The notes: a model not told the origin generated them from the sequence alone. DNA of 6,129 nt from an uncultured Lachnospiraceae bacterium (GCA_946623295.1 CAMOQY010000090.1:1-6129); one strand, 5' to 3'; positions 1 through 5,828 are shown, counted from the stretch's first letter. A program made the numbers and translations.

Positions 1-186
1 CAGAGCGAACAGGGTGTCATCACCGCCGCGGCCGACGTTGTTGCCGGGATGGATCTTGGTCCCGCGCTGACGATACAGAATGTTGCCGGCCAGGACGAAC
101 TGTCCGTCAGCTCTCTTTGCGCCCAGGCGCTTCGCCTCGGAATCTCTGCCGTTTTTGGTAGAGCCGACACCTTTTTTATGAGCCAT
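1..186 (-). CDS. rpmA: Large-subunit ribosomal protein bL27, 3' end cut by window edge
   Basis: L27 sits near the peptidyl-transferase centre of the 50S subunit, where its N-terminal tail contacts tRNA. The 62 residues visible begin MAHKKGVGSTKNGRDSEAKR and continue through the family hallmarks GNILYRQRGTKIHPG and GRGGDDTLFAL. The remaining C-terminal part, roughly a quarter to a third of a typical L27, lies outside the window. The ATG at 186 is preceded by a perfect AGGAGGTG (201 to 194). Reading upstream in the same frame gives no usable start codon before a TAA, so the protein starts directly at MAHKKG. It therefore lacks the short N-terminal extension (of the LQFFA type) found on L27 of many Bacillota and removed by the protease Prp. 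It follows rplU after 42 bases and is very likely expressed from the same promoter. Identity is certain. Confidence 0.98.
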   Translation of the reverse strand, partial: MAHKKGVGSTKNGRDSEAKRLGAKRADGQFVLAGNILYRQRGTKIHPGNNVGRGGDDTLFAL

Positions 187-193
187 TAAAAAA

Positions 194-201
194 CACCTCC
201 T
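194..201 (-). promoter_or_regulatory. Strong ribosome binding site of rpmA
   Basis: On the minus strand this reads AGGAGGTG, a full match to the 16S rRNA 3' end. The AGGAGG core (201 to 196) is 9 bases before the rpmA ATG at 186. It supports the short, unextended L27 start. Confidence 0.85.
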
Positions 202-228
202 AACAATTTACGGTTGGATCCTGACGGA

Positions 229-537
229 TCACTTAACGATAGACTCGATCTTGAAAGCGGTAAAGGGCTGTCTGTGGCCGTTCTTTTTGTGATAGCCGCT
301 CTTCGGCTTATACTTGTAAACGATGACCTTTTTGCCCTTGCCCTGGCCAACTGCGGTGGCCTTGACTACTGCGCCTGCTACTGTAGGATTGCCTACTGTA
401 AGCTCGCCGTCTGATACCGCCAGGACCTGATCAAACTCGTAAGCAGCGCCTTCCTCGACATCAAGCTTCTCGACGCGGATAACATCGCCTTCGGAAACCT
501 TGTACTGCTTACCGCCTGTTGCAATAATAGCGTACAT
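229..537 (-). CDS. rplU: Large-subunit ribosomal protein bL21
   Basis: L21 is a 23S rRNA-binding protein of the 50S subunit. The 102-residue product has the normal length for the family. It opens with the invariant MYAIIATGGKQYKV and ends with the diagnostic basic tail around residues 76 to 100 (KYKPKSGYHKKNGHRQPFTAFKIESI), in which GHRQPFT is the strongest signature. The ATG at 537 is preceded by AGGAGG (551 to 546) with an 8-base spacer, so the start is secure. It is the first gene behind the promoter at 633 to 662, with a leader of about 90 nt, and rpmA follows after 42 bases. In many Bacillota a protease gene (prp/ysxB) lies between the two, but here there is no room for one. Confidence 0.99.
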   Translation of the reverse strand: MYAIIATGGKQYKVSEGDVIRVEKLDVEEGAAYEFDQVLAVSDGELTVGNPTVAGAVVKATAVGQGKGKKVIVYKYKPKSGYHKKNGHRQPFTAFKIESIVK

Positions 538-628
538 GAATGACTCCTCCTTTGTTTCGATCTCGCCAATTACGGTGGCCCGAAAGGGCTCTTAAACCTT
601 TTTGCGCGGCATGTGCCCAAAAGCACCG
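538..628 (-). promoter_or_regulatory. Untranslated leader of rplU-rpmA mRNA, candidate L21 leader element
   Basis: This stretch lies between the predicted transcription start (around 626 to 628) and the rplU ATG. It contains several short self-complementary segments on the minus strand. GTGC (626 to 623) pairs with GCAC (616 to 613) around a 6-nt loop. GCCC (589 to 586) pairs with GGGC (581 to 578) around a UUUC loop. An alternative nested fold pairs CGGTG (628 to 624) with CACCG (577 to 573), and GGGC (618 to 615) with GCCC (589 to 586). L21 leader RNAs are a known class of ribosomal-protein autoregulatory elements in Bacillota. I could not match this one to the published consensus, so the assignment rests on position and pairing only. 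No U-tract follows the hairpins, so it does not look like a transcription terminator. Confidence 0.45.
546..551 (-). promoter_or_regulatory. Ribosome binding site of rplU
   Basis: The minus strand reads AGGAGG, followed by an 8-base spacer and ATG at 537. This is a near-ideal site and fixes the rplU start. Confidence 0.85.
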
Positions 629-632
629 ATAG

Positions 633-662
633 AATATAACATTTTACCTGCGTTTATGTCAA
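633..662 (-). promoter_or_regulatory. Sigma-A-type promoter for rplU-rpmA
   Basis: The minus strand shows a consensus -35 box TTGACA (662 to 657), an 18-base spacer, and a -10 box TATATT (638 to 633) preceded by TGT, which forms an extended -10 (TGn). Transcription should begin near 626 to 628. The -35 lies only 10 bases past the stop codon of the RNase E/G gene. No hairpin with a U-tract separates that gene from the promoter, so the ribosomal protein genes are probably served both by this promoter and by readthrough from upstream. Confidence 0.8.
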
Positions 663-672
663 GCACTATTTT

Positions 673-1797
673 TCACGCGAGCTGTTCCCTGAGGCTGCGC
701 AGCATCTTCTTTCTTGTGACCTCCACAAGGTTAAGCTTTGTCACGTCCACAAAGCTGGCCTTGACGGGGTCGTTAAACAGCTCCTTTTTCAGTACGGAAA
801 CAAGCTCGTCCAGATGGCCCTTGGATTTCATATCTATAAAATCTATAATGATCATTCCTGAGATATTGCGCAGACGCAGCTGGGCAGCGGCCTCCCGCGC
901 GGCCTCGATATTGGTCTTGAAGAAGACCTCTTCCATCTTGCCTTTCGTGTCGTTTTTCCCGGTATTTACATCGATGACCGTCAGAGCCTCGGTCTCGTCG
1001 ATCACAAGATAGCCGCCGCTCTTTAGCCAGACCTTTCTGGCAAGCGCATCCTCGATAGCGCTTTCGATCCTGTAAAGCTTTACGAGGCTGAGCATTTCAT
1101 CCTGATAAAACTCGGCCGGGATCTCTGGGAACGAACTGAGGATATCCTCGTATATTTCCTTTACGTCCGTGACGGCGCAGATCTCACCGCGGTGATCCCT
1201 GAGCTTGTCCGAATATACACTTGAGCCGGAGTAGAGCTTTTTAAACGGCACGCTGTGAGAAGCGCTCTCCCTCAGAGCGCGAAGCATTTCCATATGTGTC
1301 CTGGCTTCCTCGAGAATGACCTCGTTTTCGGCTTCAAGAGCATTGGTCCTGATGATGAAGCTGAATTCGTCGTCGTAAGAAAATTCCACGTCAAAGAGCT
1401 GCTGGAGCTCAAATCGCCTGGGCCCGTCAGGAATCTTGGAGGAAATGCCGAGGCTGTATATTCCCTCGGTCACGACAACGTATTTTCCCGGTATCGACAG
1501 ACGAATATCGCACTCGGCATCCTTTGTTTTTACAGCCTCGCGCCTTATCTGGACCGGAAGCTCCTGCCCGATCTTCAGCTTTTCATCCGGCTTCATCTGG
1601 TAAAAGCATTTGACTCCGTCGGCGACTTCTATGAAGGCCGCCTTGATATTATCGGCGATGCTCTCCACTCTTCCGGTATAAATATCATCTATACGCACAC
1701 GGCCGCTTTCTTCAAAACTGATGTCGAGTATGCGCTTTTCATCTGCCTCGGCAGTCATGATCCTTCCGTTGTACTGCGTGATTATGATCTTGTTCAT
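673..1797 (-). CDS. rng: Ribonuclease E/G family endoribonuclease, short form
   Basis: Enzymes of this family cut single-stranded, often AU-rich RNA in rRNA maturation and mRNA decay in the cytoplasm. The 374-residue product has an N-terminal S1 RNA-binding region (about residues 35 to 110, including DDIYTGRVESI and DIRLSIPGKYVV) and a DNase I-like catalytic region. The latter carries the motifs ALTVIDVNTG (Asp276) and GMIIIDFIDM (Asp319). The 43-residue spacing of these aspartates equals that of the Mg-binding Asp303 and Asp346 of E. coli RNase E. The protein ends at TRKKMLRSLREQLA, just where other members continue into the CPxC zinc-link and a small domain, so it is a minimal form. The ATG at 1797 overlaps the upstream stop as ATGA, with GGGAGAAG a few bases before it. 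rplU follows 135 bases downstream. The family call is sure; RNase G versus RNase E is a naming choice based on the short length. Confidence 0.95.
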   Translation of the reverse strand: MNKIIITQYNGRIMTAEADEKRILDISFEESGRVRIDDIYTGRVESIADNIKAAFIEVADGVKCFYQMKPDEKLKIGQELPVQIRREAVKTKDAECDIRLSIPGKYVVVTEGIYSLGISSKIPDGPRRFELQQLFDVEFSYDDEFSFIIRTNALEAENEVILEEARTHMEMLRALRESASHSVPFKKLYSGSSVYSDKLRDHRGEICAVTDVKEIYEDILSSFPEIPAEFYQDEMLSLVKLYRIESAIEDALARKVWLKSGGYLVIDETEALTVIDVNTGKNDTKGKMEEVFFKTNIEAAREAAAQLRLRNISGMIIIDFIDMKSKGHLDELVSVLKKELFNDPVKASFVDVTKLNLVEVTRKKMLRSLREQLA

Positions 1798-2504
1798 ATC
1801 TCTTCTCCCACCTCTCCGAGTGATATCAGCTTGTCTTTATCTCCGGTAAACTGATCAAGGCGCTCTATTCTGACCGTTCCGGTCTTAAATGCCTGCTCGC
1901 CGCTAAGTGGAATGCCGCTGCTCTCAAAAAACGCGCTGAGCACGGCAACGGCTTTTACGCTTTCGACACTGCCCGCGGCAAGCAGCAGTCTGAGCCTGCC
2001 GGACGAAAAGCCGGAGTCAAGGATAAGCGGCCGCAGGTCTGTCTCTACAGTCTGCGTCTTGGTCTTTTTGGTAACGGGGATGGAATCCCTCGATATAAAG
2101 CGCTGCCACATGCCGCAAAGGTCATACTCCGCCGCAAAGCTTTCGTCAAAGCTGACCGCGTAGCTGCAGGCGGTAAGAGTGGCCATGGCGTTGTATTTGC
2201 CTTCATCCGGTATGCGTCTGACGCCAAGGACCCGGATCCCCTCGGTCATGGCGCCGTTTATCGCTTCGAGAAGCTCCCGTCCGCTCCCGCAGCTCTTAAG
2301 CTCCGCGTCAAAATACTCGCCCTGCGAGGTCATTCCCAGTCCCAGCGGAGAGGCAAACGAAAGTATCTGATGAGGGTTGAATCCCTGTGAATAAGCTATG
2401 TCTATATGCGCGCGGCGGATGGCCTTCTGAAAGAATCTCATCATATCGAGATGCCCGAGATAACACGTCTCGCCTTCTTTGGAAAATCTGAATCTAACCT
2501 TCAA
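1794..2504 (-). CDS. DUF2344 / TIGR03936 radical SAM-associated protein
   Basis: This protein of unknown biochemical role is the regular partner of TIGR03960 radical SAM proteins and is fused to their C-terminus in many bacteria. The 236-residue product shows the family motifs near its N-terminus: GHLD (17 to 20), FQKAIRRA (25 to 32) and YSQGFNPHQILSFASPLGLG (38 to 57), then GEYFD (62 to 66). I chose a TTG start at 2504 rather than the GTG at 2513. The AGGAGG at 2518 to 2513 is 8 bases before the TTG but touches the GTG, and the resulting MKVRFRFSKEG matches the usual family start. The gene overlaps the end of the radical SAM gene by 11 bases, and its TGA overlaps the ATG of the RNase E/G gene as ATGA. 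Both junctions suggest coupled translation and balanced amounts of the two partner proteins. The C-terminal half has few recognisable motifs. Confidence 0.9.
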   Translation of the reverse strand: MKVRFRFSKEGETCYLGHLDMMRFFQKAIRRAHIDIAYSQGFNPHQILSFASPLGLGMTSQGEYFDAELKSCGSGRELLEAINGAMTEGIRVLGVRRIPDEGKYNAMATLTACSYAVSFDESFAAEYDLCGMWQRFISRDSIPVTKKTKTQTVETDLRPLILDSGFSSGRLRLLLAAGSVESVKAVAVLSAFFESSGIPLSGEQAFKTGTVRIERLDQFTGDKDKLISLGEVGEEI

Positions 2505-4356
2505 GGCAGACACCTCCTCCGTATACGCGCGCTCCGCAGCCTGCGCACTTTTCGCGGCAGTTGGGAGAGACCTCGCCCCTCAGCGCCTTCTCCCACTCAC
2601 GCCTGAGAAAGCTCTTTGATACTCCGGTGTCTATGAAATCCCAGGGCAGGATCTCGTCGAGAGAACGGGCGCGCACATTATAGAAATCCACGTCTATGCC
2701 GCACTCGGCAAAGGTCTCCATCCACAGATCATAGTTGAAATATTCGCTCCATGCGTCGTATATCTGACCCTTTTTATATGCCGCGAGGATCGCGGGCGCT
2801 ATGCGCCGGTCTCCTCTGGCAAATATCCCCTCGAGGATCGTTATGTCAGCGTCGTTGTACTGATAGTGGAGCGCGCGGGAATTGCGTGTGTTTTTGAAGC
2901 TGTCCTTGACTATATAGGCGCGCTCGAGATATTCGTCCTTGTGGAGCATCGTCGCCCACTGGAAAGGCGTAAATGGCTTTGGCACAAAGAACGACGAGCT
3001 GGCGTTTATCTGGATCCTGCCCTGACGCTCCTCTTTGGGGATCTCGTCGTAATACTTCATGGCGACCTTTTCACAGAGGTCCACAAGGCCGAGCAGGTCC
3101 TCGCGCGTCTCGGTAGGCTGGCCGAGCATGAAATAGAACTTGACCTTGTTCCAGCCGGCCTTAAATGCCGCAAGGGCTCCGTCCAGTATATCCTCTTCGG
3201 TCAGGCCTTTGTTGATGACGTCGCGCAGGCGCTGGGTCCCGGCCTCGGGCGCAAAGGTGACGGAGCTGCTGCGAACGTCGGTGAGAAGCTTCATCACTTC
3301 AAGCGAAAACTCGTCTATACGCAGTGAAGGCAGGGAGATATTGACCATACGGCGGTTGCACTCGTCTATCAGGCCGCGGATCAGCGGCTCGATCTGGCTG
3401 TAGTCGCTGGAGCTGAGCGAGCTGAGGCATATCTCCTCCTGCCCGGTCTCATCGAGCATCCTGCGCGCCAGATCCATCAGCCAGTCCAGATCCTTTTCGC
3501 GCTGGGGCTTGTAGACGCTTCCTGCCTGGCAGAACCGGCAGCCGCGTATGCAGCCCCTCATGATCTCGAGGGTCACGCGGTCCTGGATAATGCGCATAAA
3601 GGGAACGATGGGCTTTTCCGGATAGTAGCTGCCGGTCAGGTTCATCTCGACTACGCGCTTCACCTTTGCCGGCGCCTCTGGGCAGTTGGGCGTAAACGAG
3701 GCGATCGTACCGTCCTCACCGTAAGTGACGTCATAGAGCGAGGGGACGTAGATGCCGGGGATGGAAGCTGCGCGGCGCAGGTACTCGCGCCTGCCAAGGC
3801 CTTTCGCGCGGGCGGCTTTATATTCATCCACCACGTCATACATATTCGTCTCGGCCTCGCCGATATAGAACATATCAAAAAAGTCCGCCACGGGCTCGGG
3901 ATTGTAGGTACAGGGGCCGCCTCCGATCACGATCGGATCGTCCTCGCCCCGGTCCTTTGCGAGCAGCGGAATTCCCGCCAGATCCAGGACCTGGAGGATA
4001 TTCGTATAGCACATCTCATACTGGAGCGTGATCCCCAGGAAATCGAAATCCCTGACCGGGTCCTGGGACTCCAGGGCAAAGAGCGGGATATGCCTCTCGC
4101 GCATGATCCTGTCAAGGTCAGGCCACGGGCTGTAGAGCCGCTCGCACCATATGTCCTCGCGGCGGTTAAGCATCTCGTATATTATCGGCAGACCCAGATG
4201 GCACATGCCCACGTCGTAGACGTCGGGAAAGCACATGACGTATCTGACCATGCCGGGTTTCAGATCTTTGTGCACGGAATTCAGCTCGTTTCCCAGATAT
4301 CTCGCCGGTTTGTCGACGCTCATGAGCACGTCATGCGGAAGGGCTAATTTTCTCAT
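2494..4356 (-). CDS. TIGR03960-family radical SAM protein with B12-binding-like domain
   Basis: The 620-residue product belongs to an uncharacterised radical SAM family; the reaction and substrate are unknown. The N-terminal part (about 20 to 200) resembles a cobalamin-binding fold: ARYLGNELNSVHKD, then FPDVYDVGMCHLG, then VIGGGPCTYNPEPVADFFD and FYIGEAE. The radical SAM core begins near 255 with MRGCIRGCRFCQAG. Its CX3CX2C cysteines (269, 273, 276) would bind the [4Fe-4S] cluster that cleaves S-adenosylmethionine. Core elements LSSLSSSDYS, SLPSLRIDEF, TFAPEAGTQRLRDVINKG and KFYFMLGQPTET follow. The C-terminus has a second CX3CX2C (600, 604, 607) and Cys617. The ATG at 4356 overlaps the recU stop as ATGA; the ribosome binding site is weak (GAGAGAG), so coupling is likely. 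In many species this protein is fused to the DUF2344 protein encoded next; here the two are separate. The family call is firm, the function open. Confidence 0.93.
   Translation of the reverse strand: MRKLALPHDVLMSVDKPARYLGNELNSVHKDLKPGMVRYVMCFPDVYDVGMCHLGLPIIYEMLNRREDIWCERLYSPWPDLDRIMRERHIPLFALESQDPVRDFDFLGITLQYEMCYTNILQVLDLAGIPLLAKDRGEDDPIVIGGGPCTYNPEPVADFFDMFYIGEAETNMYDVVDEYKAARAKGLGRREYLRRAASIPGIYVPSLYDVTYGEDGTIASFTPNCPEAPAKVKRVVEMNLTGSYYPEKPIVPFMRIIQDRVTLEIMRGCIRGCRFCQAGSVYKPQREKDLDWLMDLARRMLDETGQEEICLSSLSSSDYSQIEPLIRGLIDECNRRMVNISLPSLRIDEFSLEVMKLLTDVRSSSVTFAPEAGTQRLRDVINKGLTEEDILDGALAAFKAGWNKVKFYFMLGQPTETREDLLGLVDLCEKVAMKYYDEIPKEERQGRIQINASSSFFVPKPFTPFQWATMLHKDEYLERAYIVKDSFKNTRNSRALHYQYNDADITILEGIFARGDRRIAPAILAAYKKGQIYDAWSEYFNYDLWMETFAECGIDVDFYNVRARSLDEILPWDFIDTGVSKSFLRREWEKALRGEVSPNCREKCAGCGARVYGGGVCLEG
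2513..2520 (-). promoter_or_regulatory. Ribosome binding site deciding a TTG start
   Basis: The minus strand reads GGAGGAGG and continues TG, inside the last codons of the radical SAM gene. The spacing to the TTG at 2504 is 8 bases, whereas the in-frame GTG at 2513 to 2511 overlaps the site itself and is too close to be used. The site favours TTG as the start of the DUF2344 gene. Confidence 0.75.
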
Positions 4357-4886
4357 TCTCTCTCAAGTATGTCCTTTTGAAGATTCGGTAAAAAGTGTAT
4401 GTTCAGGCTGTTTTCGGCGGGAATGCGGCCCGTCTTGTCCATCTCATCGTAGGTGAAGCTCTTGCGCCCGCCGGCCTCTGCCCGGTCCCAGAAAAGCTTC
4501 ATGTCCCGGTAGGGCATATAGTAGAACTCGTTTTTATGGGCGTAGTAGATGATAAAAAAAGCGATCCCCTGCTGTTTTTCAAAATCATCCATAAAAGCGA
4601 TCTGGTGCTCCTGGACGTTCTGAAGGGAAAACGTATCCACATGGACTTCCTTTGCGTCAAAGCATATCGGTATGCCCTGCACGACCCCGAGATAGTCCAC
4701 GGTGCTCTTCTGATCGAAGTATGCGAGGGTGATGTGCTTTGTCGCCGAATCGATGTTTACGGGCGTGATCGGAGTCGGGATCTTCTGTATCAGCGCCAGA
4801 CCGGCGTCCCTGTAGCGGGTTATCGTGTAATTGATGAGGTCTTCAAGCGTGGAGCCGCGAAGGCCGTGTTTTCCCCATGTCGCCAT
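4353..4886 (-). CDS. recU: Holliday junction resolvase RecU
   Basis: RecU cuts four-way DNA junctions in homologous recombination and repair and is the Bacillota counterpart of RuvC. The 177-residue product aligns by eye with the whole RecU core: GLRGSTLEDLIN (8 to 19), IQKIPTPITPVNI (33 to 45, leading into the stalk region), KSTVDYLG (60 to 67), FDAKE (76 to 80), and NVQEHQIAFM (90 to 99). It also has a conserved FWDRAEAGGRKSF segment near 132 to 144. Asp64, Asp77 and Lys79 fall at the spacing of the B. subtilis active-site residues Asp88, Glu101 and Lys103, so Asp replaces Glu at one metal-site position. It lacks the roughly 30-residue N-terminal extension of the Bacillus protein. The ATG at 4886 lies 2 bases after the stop of the pseudouridine synthase gene, with GGGAGAG just upstream. 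In Bacillus recU is paired with a penicillin-binding protein gene, unlike here. Confidence 0.95.
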   Translation of the reverse strand: MATWGKHGLRGSTLEDLINYTITRYRDAGLALIQKIPTPITPVNIDSATKHITLAYFDQKSTVDYLGVVQGIPICFDAKEVHVDTFSLQNVQEHQIAFMDDFEKQQGIAFFIIYYAHKNEFYYMPYRDMKLFWDRAEAGGRKSFTYDEMDKTGRIPAENSLNIHFLPNLQKDILERE

Positions 4887-4888
4887 AT

Positions 4889-5827
4889 CTACTCTCCCAT
4901 GGAAAGCCCCAGAAGGGCCGCCGTATCGGTGAAATCCTTTGGCGGAGCCGCAATAAAGCGCTCGCCGGTATCCTTAAATACGAGCTCGTACGAGTGCAGC
5001 AGCTGCCTGCGCGCAAGCGACAGATCGGCCGCTCCGTATTTCTTGTCTCCGACTATCGGATAGCCGAGGTACTGCATCGTGGCCCGGATCTGATGGGTCT
5101 TGCCCGTCAGTAGCTTTACGCGGACGAGGCTGTAGCCGCCTTTTGTATCGAGAGGATAGATCTCCGTCGATACGTGCTCCCCTCCGGATGATCCGTCTGC
5201 GCCAAGGCTGACGGTATTTGACGCGGCATCCTTGGTCAGATAACCGTCAAAGCCCGTATTTTGGCTTAATTCGCCCCTGACTATCGCGAGGTAATACTTG
5301 TCCGCCTTTCGCTCGCGGAAGGCCTCTGAGAGGCTCTGGAGGCCTCTGAGCGTCTTGCCCGCCGTGATGAGTCCGCTCGTATTGCGGTCGAGCCTGTTGC
5401 ATACGCCCGGAGAAAAGACTTTTCTGCCATCCGGGTCATCCCCGCGTCTGTCGGCGAGATACGCAGCAAGATACTCGCACAGCGAGATATCTTCGGGATG
5501 TGCCTTCTGGGAAAGCATCCCGGCTGGTTTGTTGATAAATATCACGTCATCGTCCTCGTAGATAATATCAAGGTCGATGCGCGGGATCCCGGAAGCCTTA
5601 TCTGCGCCGGCGGTAAACTTTTCAAGAGTCTCGTCGGAGAAAAAGAGCTTTATATGGTCTCCGCTTTGAAGTATCTCGGACCCGTCGGCTTTTGCTCCGT
5701 TCAGGGTTATGTTCTTTTTCCTGAGCATCTTATAAAGAAAAGACCTGCTTGCCTGACGCAGGTATTTTCCCAGGTATTTATCAAAGCGGCCTCCGGCCTC
5801 GCCGGGACTGATGATTATCTCTCTCAT
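4889..5827 (-). CDS. RluA-family pseudouridine synthase with S4 domain
   Basis: It converts specific uridines in rRNA or tRNA to pseudouridine; the target site cannot be told from sequence alone. The 312-residue product has an N-terminal S4 RNA-binding domain (about 10 to 65, GGRFDKYLGKYL to QSGDHIKLFF). The catalytic domain follows, with DDVIFINKPAGMLSQ (92 to 106), the active-site motif CNRLDRNTSGL with catalytic Asp147, and the C-terminal GKTHQIRATMQYLGYPIVGDKKYG and LLHSYEL. The usual His of the HRLD motif is Asn144 here, a variant I believe occurs in clostridial members. The start at 5827 is one base after the preceding stop (TGA T ATG). I see no Shine-Dalgarno in front of it, so translation probably depends on ribosomes finishing the upstream gene. 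The length and domain order fit RluC/RluD-type enzymes, but I give no symbol because subfamily assignment needs a tree. Confidence 0.93.
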   Translation of the reverse strand: MREIIISPGEAGGRFDKYLGKYLRQASRSFLYKMLRKKNITLNGAKADGSEILQSGDHIKLFFSDETLEKFTAGADKASGIPRIDLDIIYEDDDVIFINKPAGMLSQKAHPEDISLCEYLAAYLADRRGDDPDGRKVFSPGVCNRLDRNTSGLITAGKTLRGLQSLSEAFRERKADKYYLAIVRGELSQNTGFDGYLTKDAASNTVSLGADGSSGGEHVSTEIYPLDTKGGYSLVRVKLLTGKTHQIRATMQYLGYPIVGDKKYGAADLSLARRQLLHSYELVFKDTGERFIAAPPKDFTDTAALLGLSMGE

Positions 5828-5828
5828 A

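Noticed and set aside
578..589. The GCCC-UUUC-GGGC hairpin before rplU as a transcription terminator of the upstream operon.
   Set aside because: The stem is only 4 bp, no U-tract follows, and it lies downstream of the rplU promoter; it fits a leader structure better.
1255..1854. A 199-codon plus-strand open frame opposite the RNase E/G gene.
   Set aside because: It is antisense to the S1 and central regions of a conserved enzyme, has no ribosome binding site of note and no recognisable domain.
2494..2513. A frameshift that split a single fused radical SAM-DUF2344 gene.
   Set aside because: The downstream gene has its own well-spaced AGGAGG site and a family-typical N-terminus, and separate versions are known, so two genuine genes fit better.
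4395..5063. A 222-codon open frame on the plus strand spanning recU and the pseudouridine synthase gene.
   Set aside because: It lies wholly antisense to two well-recognised genes, crosses their junction and resembles no known protein. Long antisense frames are expected in moderately GC-rich coding DNA.
5321..5350. A 10-base direct repeat (GGCCTCTGAG at 5321 and 5341) with partial inverted symmetry.
   Set aside because: It is inside the pseudouridine synthase coding sequence and explained by the local LRGLQSLSEA codons; there are only two copies and no other sign of a mobile or regulatory element.
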